In this document: positions 6,981-15,509 of the stretch, piece after piece
Numbering within the stretch: position 1 is the stretch's first letter
Layout: every line of letters begins with the position of its first letter
Assembly (NCBI RefSeq): GCF_023703325.1
Contig: NZ_JAMQGM010000034.1
Location: 1-37,859, forward strand
DNA: 37,859 nucleotides
Reading direction: 5' to 3'
Source: Streptomyces meridianus
GTDB lineage: Bacteria; Actinomycetota; Actinomycetes; Streptomycetales; Streptomycetaceae
Position numbers and translations under genes: made by a program
The notes under the pieces: model-generated
Database searches by the model: none
The model's input: the letters and a program-made list of their open reading frames with translations, nothing else
What the model was told of the DNA's origin: nothing

Positions 6981-8495
6981 ATGGGCAACCACTTCCAGGT
7001 GCAGGACCGATTCGCCGCGGGCGCGCACTACCTCAACGGCCGTCTGCGGCCCGGCAGATCGGGCCGCAGCCACGCGGTGGTGGACCCGGCGACCGGCAAG
7101 CGGGTGCTCGAGTACGAGCTCGCCGGGACCGAGGACGTGGACGCCGCCGTGGCCGCCGCCGCGCGGGCCTTCCCCGGGTGGGCCGGCGCCACCCCCGGCG
7201 AGCGCTCCGACGCCATGCACCGGTTCGCCGCAGTCCTCGCCGGGCAGGCGGACGACTTCGTGTACGCCGAGTCGCTGCAGTGCGGCAAGCCGGTCAAGCT
7301 GTCCGCCGAGTTCGACGTACCGGGCTCGTTCGACAACGTGTCCTTCTTCGCCGGCGCCGCCCGTCACCTCGAGGGCCGGTCGGCGGGCGAGTACAGCGGC
7401 GACCACACCTCGTACGTCCGCCGTGAGCCCATCGGCGTCGTGGGGTCCGTCGCGCCCTGGAACTACCCGCTCCAGATGGCGGCCTGGAAGGTGCTCCCGG
7501 CCATCGCCGCGGGCAACACGATCGTCCTCAAGCCGTCCGAACTGACCCCGCTCACCTCGCTGATGTTCGCCCAGGCCGCACAGGAGGCCGGGATTCCGGA
7601 CGGGGTCGTCAACATCGTCACCGGCGCCGGGGCGGACGCGGGGGAGCACCTCGTCGGGCACCCCGATGTGGCCATGACCTCGTTCACCGGCTCCACGGCC
7701 GTCGGCAGGCGGGTGGCGGAGACCGCCGGCCGCACGCTCAAGCGCGTCCATCTCGAGCTCGGCGGCAAGGCCCCGTTCCTCGTCTTCGACGACGCCGACC
7801 TGGAGGCGGCCGTGCACGGCGCGGTGGCCGGGGCGCTGATCAACACCGGCCAGGACTGCACCGCAGCCACCCGGGCCTACGTCCAGCGGCCGTTGTACGA
7901 CGCGTTCGTGGCGGGCATCGCGGACCTGATGGCGACCGTCCGGCTCGGCGACCCGTTCGACCCCGCGACCGATCTCGGCCCGCTGATCTCCCACCGGCAG
8001 CGGGACCGCGTCGCCGGGTTCGTGGAGCGGGCACGCTCCCACGCCACCGTGGTCACCGGAGGCGAGGCCCCGGGCGGTGCGCTCTCGGACGGCGCGTACT
8101 ACCGGCCCACGCTGGTCACCGGGGCGGCCCAGGACAGCGAGATCGTGCAGTCGGAGATCTTCGGCCCCGTGCTCGTCGTCCTCCCCTTCGACCGCGACGA
8201 CGAGGGCCTGGCCCTGGCCAACGACACCCCCTACGGACTCGCCGCGTCCGCCTGGAGCCGCGACGTGTACCGCACCGGCCGCGCCACGCGTGAACTCCGG
8301 GCGGGGTGCGTGTGGGTCAACGACCACATCCCGATCCTCAGCGAGATGCCGCACGGCGGCTACAAGTCCTCGGGTTCCGGCAAGGACATGTCGGCCTACT
8401 CGTTCGAGGAGTACACGCAGATCAAGCACGTCATGTCCGACAACACCGCCGTGGCCCGCAAGGACTGGCACCGGACGGTCTTCGGTGCCCGCTGA
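6981..8495 (+). CDS. Aldehyde dehydrogenase, second gamma-aminobutyraldehyde type
   Basis: The protein is 504 residues. The ATG at 6981 is preferred to an in-frame GTG 18 bases earlier because GGAGGGA lies in the correct window. Aldehyde dehydrogenase landmarks are present: APWNYP (158-163), VLKPS with Lys184, HLELGGKAP with Glu259, and NTGQDCTAATR with catalytic Cys293. The C-terminal block EMPHGGYKSSGSGKDMSAYS matches the enzyme at 2424-3863, so the two are paralogues. It probably oxidises 4-aminobutyraldehyde or a related amino-aldehyde to the acid. It is the first gene of an operon with potD-A-B-C; the substrate is imported by the next four gene products. A small hairpin separates it from potD. 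Confidence 0.92.
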   Translation: MGNHFQVQDRFAAGAHYLNGRLRPGRSGRSHAVVDPATGKRVLEYELAGTEDVDAAVAAAARAFPGWAGATPGERSDAMHRFAAVLAGQADDFVYAESLQCGKPVKLSAEFDVPGSFDNVSFFAGAARHLEGRSAGEYSGDHTSYVRREPIGVVGSVAPWNYPLQMAAWKVLPAIAAGNTIVLKPSELTPLTSLMFAQAAQEAGIPDGVVNIVTGAGADAGEHLVGHPDVAMTSFTGSTAVGRRVAETAGRTLKRVHLELGGKAPFLVFDDADLEAAVHGAVAGALINTGQDCTAATRAYVQRPLYDAFVAGIADLMATVRLGDPFDPATDLGPLISHRQRDRVAGFVERARSHATVVTGGEAPGGALSDGAYYRPTLVTGAAQDSEIVQSEIFGPVLVVLPFDRDDEGLALANDTPYGLAASAWSRDVYRTGRATRELRAGCVWVNDHIPILSEMPHGGYKSSGSGKDMSAYSFEEYTQIKHVMSDNTAVARKDWHRTVFGAR

Positions 8496-8513
8496 GGCCG
8501 CACCACCCCACCC

Positions 8514-8536
8514 CGGCCGCCGCCGCGGGGCGGCCG
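8514..8536 (+). other. Hairpin between aldehyde dehydrogenase and potD
   Basis: An 8-bp perfect stem (8514-8521 with 8529-8536) with a 7-base loop lies in the 75-base gap ahead of potD. It may be a partial terminator or an mRNA-stability element setting different levels for the enzyme and the abundant binding protein; this is inference. Confidence 0.4.
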
Positions 8537-8570
8537 CCCGCAGGCCCCACATCCTCCGAAAGGTCACGCG

Positions 8571-9818
8571 ATGGAGCAGCACGAGCCCGGGAGCCTCTCG
8601 GCCCCGCAACTGGAGGCCGTACGGCGCAGCGCAGCCGGCGGCCGGATGGCGCTCAGCCGCAGGTCGCTGCTGCGCCTCGGCGGCAGCGGTCTGCTGGCCG
8701 CGGCCGGCGCCTCGGCGCTCAGCTCGTGCGGGATCCCCCCTGCGGGACGGCAGCCGGGCCGGAGTTCGTCGGCCGACCACTCCGATGAGGAGAAGTGGTT
8801 CGCGTTCTCCAACTGGACCGAGTACATCGACGTCAGCGACGACAACAAGCACCGCCCGTCGCTGGAGGAGTTCCGGCGCCGCACCGGCATCAAGGTCCGC
8901 TACACCGAGGACATCAACGACAACGTCGAGTTCTTCGGCAAGATCAAGCCTCAGCTGGCGGCCGGCCAGGACACCGGCCGTGACCTGATCTGCGTCACCG
9001 ACTGGCTCGCCGGCCGCATGATCCGGCTCGGCTGGATGCAGGAGCTCGACCAGTCCCGGCTGCCGCACGCGTTCGCCAATCTGGGCAAGGGCTTCCGCGA
9101 CCCGGACTGGGACCCGGGACGCGCACACTCCTACACCTGGACGGGCATCCCGGCCGTCGTCGCGTACAACCGCAAGGCGACCAAGGGCCGCACGGTGGAC
9201 TCGATCTCCCAACTGCTGGAGGACCCGGGCCTCAAGGGCAGGGTCGGCATGCTCTCCGAGATGCGCGACACCGTCGGCCTCACCCTGCTCGACATGGGCA
9301 AGGACCCGGCGACCTTCACCGCCGCGGACTACGACGCCGCCGTCTCCCGGCTGCAGAAGGGCGTCGACACCCGGCAGATCCGCCGCTTCACCGGCAACGA
9401 CTACATCGACGACCTCAACAAGGGCGACCTGGCGGCCTGCATCGCCTGGGCGGGCGACCTCATCCAGTTGCAGGCCGACAACCCGGACATCCGGTTCTCC
9501 ATTCCGAAGGCCGGCTACATGACGGCCACCGACAACCTGCTGATCCCCAACGAGGCGCGCCACAAGAAGAACGCCGAGCGCTTCATCGACTACGTGTACG
9601 AGCCGAAGGTCGCGGCGCAGATCGCCGCGTACATCAACTACGTGTGCCCGGTCGACGGCGTCCGCGAGGAGCTGGCGAAGATCGACAAGAGTCTCGCCGA
9701 CAACCCATTGATCCTTCCCGATGCGGAGATGACCGAGAAGTCGCACAGTTTCCGGCTGCTCAGTAGCAAGGAAGAGACCGAGTTCGAGCAGAAGTTCGCC
9801 AAGCTGATCGGCTCCTGA
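8571..9818 (+). CDS. potD: Spermidine/putrescine ABC transporter, substrate-binding lipoprotein
   Basis: The protein is 415 residues, starting at the ATG at 8571 behind GAAAGG. The signal region reads LSRRSLLRLGG with twin arginines, a hydrophobic stretch, and the lipobox ALSSC with Cys53, so it is probably Tat-exported and lipid-anchored. The mature part is a PotD/PotF-type periplasmic-binding fold (SBP_bac family): FSNWTEYID after the anchor, the DLICVTDWLAGRMIRLGW block, and YTWTGIPAVVAYN. It binds polyamines outside the membrane and delivers them to the PotB-PotC channel. The next gene, potA, follows after 102 bases. Specificity for spermidine versus putrescine cannot be read from sequence alone. 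The N-terminal extension before the arginines (about 28 residues) is longer than usual. Confidence 0.92.
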   Translation: MEQHEPGSLSAPQLEAVRRSAAGGRMALSRRSLLRLGGSGLLAAAGASALSSCGIPPAGRQPGRSSSADHSDEEKWFAFSNWTEYIDVSDDNKHRPSLEEFRRRTGIKVRYTEDINDNVEFFGKIKPQLAAGQDTGRDLICVTDWLAGRMIRLGWMQELDQSRLPHAFANLGKGFRDPDWDPGRAHSYTWTGIPAVVAYNRKATKGRTVDSISQLLEDPGLKGRVGMLSEMRDTVGLTLLDMGKDPATFTAADYDAAVSRLQKGVDTRQIRRFTGNDYIDDLNKGDLAACIAWAGDLIQLQADNPDIRFSIPKAGYMTATDNLLIPNEARHKKNAERFIDYVYEPKVAAQIAAYINYVCPVDGVREELAKIDKSLADNPLILPDAEMTEKSHSFRLLSSKEETEFEQKFAKLIGS

Positions 9819-9920
9819 CCGACCCGGCCCGTACGGCATCCCCGCCCGAGCGGTCTCCCCGCGCAACCCTCCGCCCCCGCAAGGGACCCGGCGATCACGA
9901 CGAACCTGGGACCGATACCC

Positions 9921-11072
9921 ATGACAGACACCACCGGCGGAGACGTCCGCCTCTCCGGGATCAGCAAGACCTACGGATCCTTCACCGCCGTCCATCCGCT
10001 CGACCTCACCGTGCCCGCCGGTTCCTTCTTCGCCCTGCTCGGCGCCTCGGGCTGCGGGAAGACCACCACCCTGCGCATGATCGCCGGCCTGGAGAACCCC
10101 ACCACCGGCACGGTGGAGCTCGGCGGCAGGGACGTCACGGCCCTCCCCCCGCACAAGCGCCCCGTCAACACCGTCTTCCAGAACTACGCCCTCTTCCCCC
10201 ACCTGGACATCTACGAGAATGTCGCCTTCGGCCTCCGGCGGCGCGGCATCAAGTCGGTGAAGAAGCAGGTCGACGAAACCCTCGAACTCGTCGAACTCGG
10301 CCCCTTGGCCCGCCGCAGGCCCCACCAGCTCTCCGGAGGGCAGCAGCAGCGCGTCGCCCTTGCCCGCGCTCTCATCAACCACCCCCAGGTCCTGCTCCTC
10401 GACGAGCCGCTCGGCGCCCTCGACCTGAAGCTGCGGCGCCAGATGCAGCTGGAGCTCAAGCGGATCCAGACCGAGGTCGGCATCACCTTCGTGCACGTCA
10501 CCCACGACCAGGAGGAGGCCATGGCCATGGCCGACACCGTCGCGGTGATGAACGCGGGCCGGGTCGAGCAACTCGGCCGCCCCGCCGACCTGTACGAGAA
10601 CCCGGAGACCACCTTCGTCGCCAACTTCCTCGGCACGTCCAACCTGATCGAGGCGGAGGTCGCGGAGGCGACCGACGAAGAACTGCTGCTCACGGCGGGC
10701 GAGGCGAAGCTGCGCCTGCCGGCCCGGCGGTGCCGGGGCGCCGCGCGTGCCGGGGACACGATCCTGGCGGGGATACGCCCCGAGAAGGTGTCCCTGGCGC
10801 ACGCCGACGAGGCAGGGTCCGTGCCCGAGGGCCGCAACCGCGTCCAGGGGAACATCACCGACGCCGGCTTCATGGGCGTCTCCACCCAGTACGTGGTCGA
10901 AACCCGGGCCGCGGGCCGGATCGCGGTCTACGAGCAGAACATCGAACGGGACGGGCGGCTCGTCCCGGGCGCCGACGTCGTCCTGCACTGGAGCCCCGAG
11001 AACACGTTCGGCTTCGACGCGGACGCCCGGAGCATCCACGGCGTACAGCAGCCGGCCGGGGAGGGCGTATGA
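9921..11072 (+). CDS. potA: Spermidine/putrescine ABC transporter, ATP-binding protein
   Basis: The protein has 383 residues, usual for PotA. Walker A is GASGCGKTT (41-49, Lys47), the Q-loop is Gln87, the signature is LSGGQ (137-141), Walker B ends LLLDEP with Asp161-Glu162, and the switch histidine is His195 in VTHDQ. Residues beyond about 240 form the TOBE/OB regulatory domain found in polyamine, sulfate and maltose-type importers. It drives import by ATP hydrolysis on the inner face of the membrane. Its stop codon overlaps the ATG of potB (ATGA), so subunit synthesis is coupled. The ribosome-binding site is weak (CTGGGA). Confidence 0.95.
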   Translation: MTDTTGGDVRLSGISKTYGSFTAVHPLDLTVPAGSFFALLGASGCGKTTTLRMIAGLENPTTGTVELGGRDVTALPPHKRPVNTVFQNYALFPHLDIYENVAFGLRRRGIKSVKKQVDETLELVELGPLARRRPHQLSGGQQQRVALARALINHPQVLLLDEPLGALDLKLRRQMQLELKRIQTEVGITFVHVTHDQEEAMAMADTVAVMNAGRVEQLGRPADLYENPETTFVANFLGTSNLIEAEVAEATDEELLLTAGEAKLRLPARRCRGAARAGDTILAGIRPEKVSLAHADEAGSVPEGRNRVQGNITDAGFMGVSTQYVVETRAAGRIAVYEQNIERDGRLVPGADVVLHWSPENTFGFDADARSIHGVQQPAGEGV

Positions 11073-12004
11073 AAACCGCCGAAGCGCCGCCCCCGGCGTC
11101 TGCTGCCGCACCCCCGCCGCCGGCCCCCGGAGGAGCCACCGGCCGGAGGAACCTGACCCCGTACTGGCTGCTGCTGCCCGGCATCCTCTGGCTGCTGGTG
11201 TTCTTCGCGGCGCCGATGGTCTACCAGGCGTCCACCTCCGTGCAGACCGGATCGCTCGAAGAGGGCTTCCGGGTCACCTGGCACTTCGCGACCTACTGGG
11301 ACGCGCTGACGGAGTACTACCCGCAGTTCCTCCGGTCGGTGCTCTACGCCGGCACGGCGACCCTGTTGTGCCTGCTCGTCGGCTACCCGCTCGCCTACGC
11401 CATCGCCTTCCGGGCGGGCCGCTGGCGGAACCTGCTGCTGGTGCTGGTGATCGCACCGTTCTTCACCAGTTTCCTCATCCGCACCCTGGCGTGGAAGACG
11501 ATCCTCGCCGACGGCGGACCGGTGGTCGAGGTCCTCAACGCGCTGCACGTCATCGACGTCACCACGTGGATCGGGCTCACCGAGGGCCACCGCCTGCTGG
11601 CCACCCCGCTCGCCGTGATCTGCGGACTGACCTACAACTTCCTCCCGTTCATGATCCTGCCTCTGTACGCCTCCCTGGAGCGGATCGACCCGCGGCTGCA
11701 CGAGGCGGCCGGCGACCTCTACGCCAAGCCGTTCACCACCTTCCGCAAGGTCACCTTCCCGCTGTCGATGCCCGGCGTCGTCGCGGGGACGCTGCTCGCC
11801 TTCATCCCGGCGTCCGGCGACTACATCAACGCCGAACTGCTCGGCTCGACGGATCAGAAGATGGTCGGCAACGTCATCCAGTCGCAGTTCCTGCGCGTCC
11901 TCGACTATCCGACGGCAGCCGCCCTCTCGTTCATCCTCATGGCGGCCATCCTCGCGATCGTCGGCGTCTACATCCGCAAGTCCGGGACCGAGGAGATCGT
12001 CTGA
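11069..12004 (+). CDS. potB: Spermidine/putrescine ABC transporter permease (PotB-like)
   Basis: The protein is 311 residues from the ATG at 11069, which overlaps the potA stop codon by four bases. A proline/alanine-rich cytoplasmic head (about 1-28) precedes six predicted membrane segments, beginning with PYWLLLPGILWLLVFFAAP. The EAA loop that contacts the ATPase reads HEAAGDLYAKPFTTFRKVT, in the expected place between the later segments. It forms one half of the polyamine channel. The end YIRKSGTEEIV runs into potC with a one-base TGATG overlap. Assignment to PotB rather than PotC rests on position and on the longer N-terminus and periplasmic loop. Confidence 0.94.
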   Translation: MKTAEAPPPASAAAPPPPAPGGATGRRNLTPYWLLLPGILWLLVFFAAPMVYQASTSVQTGSLEEGFRVTWHFATYWDALTEYYPQFLRSVLYAGTATLLCLLVGYPLAYAIAFRAGRWRNLLLVLVIAPFFTSFLIRTLAWKTILADGGPVVEVLNALHVIDVTTWIGLTEGHRLLATPLAVICGLTYNFLPFMILPLYASLERIDPRLHEAAGDLYAKPFTTFRKVTFPLSMPGVVAGTLLAFIPASGDYINAELLGSTDQKMVGNVIQSQFLRVLDYPTAAALSFILMAAILAIVGVYIRKSGTEEIV

Positions 12005-12792
12005 TGCGCTGGCTCCGACGCAACCTGGTGGTGATCGCCGGTGCGGCCACTCTCGCCTACCTGATCCTGCCGAACGTGGTCGTCACGGTCTTCTCCTTCA
12101 ACAAACCGCGCGGCCGCTTCAACTACACCTGGCAGGAGTTCTCCACCGATGCCTGGCGCGAACCCTGCGGCGTCGCGGACATGTGCGGCTCGCTGGCGCT
12201 CAGCCTGCAGATCGCACTGTGGGCGACGCTCGGCGCGACCGTACTGGGCACCCTGATCGCCTTCGCGCTGGCCCGCCACCGCTTCCGGGCCCGTTCGGCG
12301 GTCAACACCCTGATCTTCCTGCCGATGGCCATGCCCGAGGTGGTGATGGGCGCCTCGCTCGGCACGCTGTTCCTCAACATGCGCATCGAGTTCGGTTTCT
12401 GGACGATCCTGACCGCTCACATCATGTTCTGTCTGAGCTTCGTCGTGACGGCGGTCAAGGCCCGGGTCATGAGCATGGACCCCCGGCTCGAGCAGGCGGC
12501 CCAGGACCTGTACGCGTCGCCGCTGCAGACGTTCCTGCGGGTGACGCTGCCGATCGCCGCGCCCGGCATCGCGGCCGGAGCCATGCTGTCCTTCGCGCTG
12601 TCCTTCGACGACTTCATCATCACCAACTTCAACTCGGGTCCAGCGTCCACCACGTTCCCCATGTTCGTCTGGGGCTCGGCGCAGCGCGGAACTCCCGTGC
12701 AGATCAACGTGATCGGTACGGCGATGTTCGTGATCGCCGTCGGCGTGGTGCTCATCGGCCGGCTGGCCGGAAGCCGCCGCAAGCGGAGCTGA
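12004..12792 (+). CDS. potC: Spermidine/putrescine ABC transporter permease (PotC-like)
   Basis: The protein is 262 residues with the ATG sharing its A with the potB stop codon. Six hydrophobic segments are visible, starting VVIAGAATLAYLILPNVVV. The EAA loop is EQAAQDLYASPLQTFLRVT, and SFALSFDDFIITNF is a hallmark of PotC and PotI permeases. It is the second channel half and the last gene of the operon. No gene for a gamma-glutamylpolyamine oxidase or other amine oxidase follows; the next coding frame is a convergent PAP2 phosphatase, with a hairpin between them. Confidence 0.94.
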   Translation: MRWLRRNLVVIAGAATLAYLILPNVVVTVFSFNKPRGRFNYTWQEFSTDAWREPCGVADMCGSLALSLQIALWATLGATVLGTLIAFALARHRFRARSAVNTLIFLPMAMPEVVMGASLGTLFLNMRIEFGFWTILTAHIMFCLSFVVTAVKARVMSMDPRLEQAAQDLYASPLQTFLRVTLPIAAPGIAAGAMLSFALSFDDFIITNFNSGPASTTFPMFVWGSAQRGTPVQINVIGTAMFVIAVGVVLIGRLAGSRRKRS

Positions 12793-12865
12793 GCGGGCCA
12801 GGGCGGGGCCGGGCGCTGCCTCGCCGGTCCCGCCGTACGGCGCGTCCCGTGGCCGGGTCAGGACC

Positions 12866-12889
12866 GCTGCGGCGGAGGTCCGCCGCAGC
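12866..12889. terminator. Hairpin between convergent potC and PAP2 genes
   Basis: An 11-bp perfect inverted repeat (12866-12876 with 12879-12889) with a very small centre lies between two convergent genes, and probably ends both transcripts. No T-run follows. Confidence 0.6.
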
Positions 12890-12922
12890 ACCCGGGCCGA
12901 TGCCGCAGGCGGGCTGCCGGCG

Positions 12923-13762
12923 TCAGGGGCCGGCCGCACGTATCCGCAGGGCGCGGTCGGCACACCCGAGCAGGAGCCCCGCCAAGCACCAGCTGCCGAG
13001 CACGTCCAGCGGCCAGTGGTAGCCGCGCAGGACGACTCCCGCTCCCACGGCCGCGACCCCCGCGCCGGCCACCGCGACTGCGAGCCGCCGGGCGGCGGTG
13101 CGTTCCGTACGCCGCAGCAGCACCAGGGCGGCCAGCCCGTAGGCGACGGCCGCTGTCGCCGCATGGCCGGACGGGTAGAAGCCGGGATAGCCGCCCAGCG
13201 GTCCGTCCGGTCCGGGCCGGGCCACGAGGATCTTGAGCGGGACGACGAGCGCCGGTACGGCGGCCGTTGCGAGCACCGTCACCGCCAGGGGCAGCCACCA
13301 GCTGGGCACTCCGGAGCGCCGGTCCCGGAGGACACACACGAGCACGACGACGGCTGCCGGCGGTACGGCGACCAGCGGGCTGCCCAGGTCGGCGGCGAAC
13401 TCGGCGACAGCGCGCGGGACATCCGAGCCGACTGCGGCCCGGCCCGCGTGTTCGTCCGCTGTGAGCAGCGGACCGGAGACGGCCACCTGCCAGGACAGCA
13501 GCGCGAACAGCACCGCGCACAGCAGCGGGGCCAGAAGGGGGAGAAACGCCGACCGTCCCGGAACAGGGGGGGGAGTTCCGGGACGGTCCAGGCGATCGGT
13601 GTGCCGCGCGCCCCGGGGGGTGTGGGGCGGGCGGCTGTCCGACCGGTGAGGAGTTCCGGAGCCGGTGGCCCCGGTGTGCGCGAAGGCACAGCCGGACCGG
13701 TGCTGGGGATGCGCCGAACCGGTGCCGTCCGCAGTCCCCTGCGGACGGGGTGTTTCTCTCAT
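12923..13762 (-). CDS. PAP2-superfamily membrane phosphatase
   Basis: The protein is 279 residues if started at the ATG at 13762. A GTG at 13831 is in frame, but it lies beyond a strong hairpin and has no near ribosome-binding site, so I reject it; the true start may be even later. Residues 1-70 are low complexity and polar. The rest is a multi-pass membrane protein with phosphatidic-acid-phosphatase motifs: KILVARP (177-183), PSGHA (197-201) with the catalytic His200, and RGYHWPLD (246-253) with His249 and Asp253. The arginine of the third motif is three residues before the histidine, closer than the usual six. Members dephosphorylate lipid phosphates or prenyl diphosphates with the active site facing outside. 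It lies downstream of gabT on the same strand, probably as a separate unit. Confidence 0.85.
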   Translation of the reverse strand: MRETPRPQGTADGTGSAHPQHRSGCAFAHTGATGSGTPHRSDSRPPHTPRGARHTDRLDRPGTPPPVPGRSAFLPLLAPLLCAVLFALLSWQVAVSGPLLTADEHAGRAAVGSDVPRAVAEFAADLGSPLVAVPPAAVVVLVCVLRDRRSGVPSWWLPLAVTVLATAAVPALVVPLKILVARPGPDGPLGGYPGFYPSGHAATAAVAYGLAALVLLRRTERTAARRLAVAVAGAGVAAVGAGVVLRGYHWPLDVLGSWCLAGLLLGCADRALRIRAAGP

Positions 13763-13786
13763 CTGAGAAGACCGTACGGCAGCCGC

Positions 13787-13830
13787 TGCGGGGCCGACAG
13801 CCGGATCACCCGTCCGCCATCGGCCCCGCA
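13787..13830 (-). terminator. Hairpin downstream of gabT
   Basis: A perfect 11-bp inverted repeat (13787-13797 with 13820-13830) with a 22-base loop begins 35 bases after the gabT stop. It probably ends gabT transcription. It also argues against the longer reading of the PAP2 gene, whose first codons would lie in the stem. Confidence 0.55.
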
Positions 13831-13864
13831 CAGTTTCTTCACGCTCCGCAGTCGTTACCGGAGG

Positions 13865-15214
13865 TCACAGGGTGGTCAAAGCCGATTCGAGGATGTCGAG
13901 ACCCTCGTTCAGCAGGTCCTCGCCGATCACCAGCGGCGGCAGGAAACGCAGCACGTTCCCATAGGTGCCGGTGGTCAGGACGAGCAACCCCTCGGAGTGG
14001 CAGGCCTTCGCCAGTGCCGCGGTGGCCTCCGGGTTGGGCTCCTTCGAGCCGGACTTCACCAGCTCGATCGCGATCATCGCGCCGCGACCGCGAACGTCGC
14101 CGATGACGTCGTACTTCTCCTGCATCGCCTTCAACCGGGGCGTCATGACCTCGCCGATGCGGCGGGCCCTGGCGTCGAGCTTCTGCTCGCGCATCGTCTC
14201 GATCGCGCCCAGGGCCGCCGCGCAGGCGACCGGGTTGCCGCCGTAGGTGCCGCCGAGGCCACCGCTGTGCGCGGCGTCCATGATCTCGGCGCGGCCGGTG
14301 ACGGCGGCGAGCGGCAGGCCGCCCGCGATGCCCTTGGCCGTCGTGATCAGGTCCGGCACGATGCCCTCGTCCTCGCACGCGAACCACTGGCCGGTGCGGC
14401 AGAACCCGGACTGGATCTCGTCCGCGACGAACACGATGCCGTTGTCCTTCGCGAACTTCGCGATCTGCGGCAGGAAGCCCTTGGCCGGCTCGATGAAACC
14501 GCCCTCGCCGAGCACCGGCTCGATGACGATCGCCGCGACGTTGTCCGCGCCGACCTGCTTGCTGATCTGGTCGATGGCCTCGGCGGCGGCCTCGTCGGCG
14601 CAGTTCTCCGGGCCCGTGAGCCAGCGGTAGGGGTAGGCCACCGGCACCCGGTAGACCTCGGGTGCGAACGGGCCGAAGCCGTTCTTGTACGGCATGTTCT
14701 TCGAAGTCAGCGCCATCGTCAGGTTCGTCCGGCCGTGGTAGCCGTGGTCGAAGACGACGACCGCCTGCCTTTTGGTGTACGAACGGGCGATCTTCACCGC
14801 GTTCTCCACCGCCTCGGCACCCGAGTTGAACAGCGCGGACTTTTTCGCGTGGTCACCGGGGGTGACCTTCGCCAGTTCCTCGCAGACCTCCACGTAGCCC
14901 TCGTAGGGAGCCACCATGAAACACGTGTGGGTGAAGTCCGCGAGCTGAGCGGACGCCCGCCGGACGACCGCCTCCGCGCTGTTGCCCACCGAGGTGACGG
15001 CGATGCCGGACCCGAAGTCGATCAGCGCGTTGCCGTCCACGTCCTCGAGGATGCCGCCACCGGCACGAGCGGCGAACACCGGCAGCACGGAGCCGACGCC
15101 GGCGGCCACCGCCGCGGTCCTGCGGGCCTGCAGTTCCTGCGATTTCGGTCCGGGGATCGCGGTGACGACACGGCGCTCCTGGGGGAGCGAGGGGCCTCCA
15201 GCGGTTGCAGTCAT
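13865..15214 (-). CDS. gabT: 4-aminobutyrate--2-oxoglutarate aminotransferase
   Basis: The protein is 449 residues from an ATG at 15214 with AGGAGAG four bases upstream. GabT landmarks are present: FNSGAEAVENAVKIAR (129-144), FDHGYHGRTN for PLP stacking, IEPVLGEGGF, VADEIQSGFCRTG with Asp265, and TTAKGIAGGLP with Lys294 as PLP lysine. It moves the amino group of GABA to 2-oxoglutarate, giving succinate semialdehyde and glutamate, in the cytoplasm. This is the step after the aminobutyraldehyde dehydrogenases of the same window. It is transcribed alone, divergent from the ATPase gene. The PucR regulator and aldehyde dehydrogenase on the other side of the ATPase are likely functional partners. 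Confidence 0.95.
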   Translation of the reverse strand: MTATAGGPSLPQERRVVTAIPGPKSQELQARRTAAVAAGVGSVLPVFAARAGGGILEDVDGNALIDFGSGIAVTSVGNSAEAVVRRASAQLADFTHTCFMVAPYEGYVEVCEELAKVTPGDHAKKSALFNSGAEAVENAVKIARSYTKRQAVVVFDHGYHGRTNLTMALTSKNMPYKNGFGPFAPEVYRVPVAYPYRWLTGPENCADEAAAEAIDQISKQVGADNVAAIVIEPVLGEGGFIEPAKGFLPQIAKFAKDNGIVFVADEIQSGFCRTGQWFACEDEGIVPDLITTAKGIAGGLPLAAVTGRAEIMDAAHSGGLGGTYGGNPVACAAALGAIETMREQKLDARARRIGEVMTPRLKAMQEKYDVIGDVRGRGAMIAIELVKSGSKEPNPEATAALAKACHSEGLLVLTTGTYGNVLRFLPPLVIGEDLLNEGLDILESALTTL

Positions 15215-15509
15215 GGGGCTCTCCTGGGTCACGGGGATGAAATTGCTCCTCTTTACGCAGGCTAGGGCCGACGGATGGGGACCGGCATGCTCCGTTCGGT
15301 AGCGGTCGGCGGCACGCCCTGTCCGTCCCGGACAAGGTGCAGCCCCCGAAGAGCGTTTTCGGCGCCCGTGTCCGGCGCAGGATCCGGTTCGGGGGCCGTG
15401 CTCCGGGGTGGTGCGCGGGCGCGTCACGCGCCGCGCCGTGACACCGAACCACCCTGTGGGGGCACTAGATTGGGCGCGGCGCGACGCTACGAGGGGGCAA
15501 GGCCGGCAG
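15215..15509. promoter_or_regulatory. Divergent control region, gabT / membrane ATPase
   Basis: This 295-base region has no gene. For gabT, a hexamer reading TAGCCT on the minus strand (15259-15264) could be a -10 element. For the ATPase, TAGATT at 15466-15471 is a candidate -10. Just upstream of that, GTCACG (15423-15428) and CGTGAC (15437-15442) form a perfect inverted repeat, a plausible operator. CCCCCGAA (15343-15350) and TTCGGGGG (15388-15395) form a second, wider one. Which regulator binds is unknown; the nearby PucR protein is the obvious candidate. Confidence 0.5.

Noticed and set aside
6909..11111. Very long open frame on the minus strand (about 1400 codons)
   Set aside because: It is antisense to the dehydrogenase-potD-potA genes, whose products are clearly recognisable. 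Long antisense frames are a by-product of GC-rich codon use; the translation shows no family motif.
13763..13831. Longer N-terminus of the PAP2 protein from GTG 13831
   Set aside because: Its first codons lie in an 11-bp hairpin that looks like the gabT terminator, and no ribosome-binding site is at the right distance.
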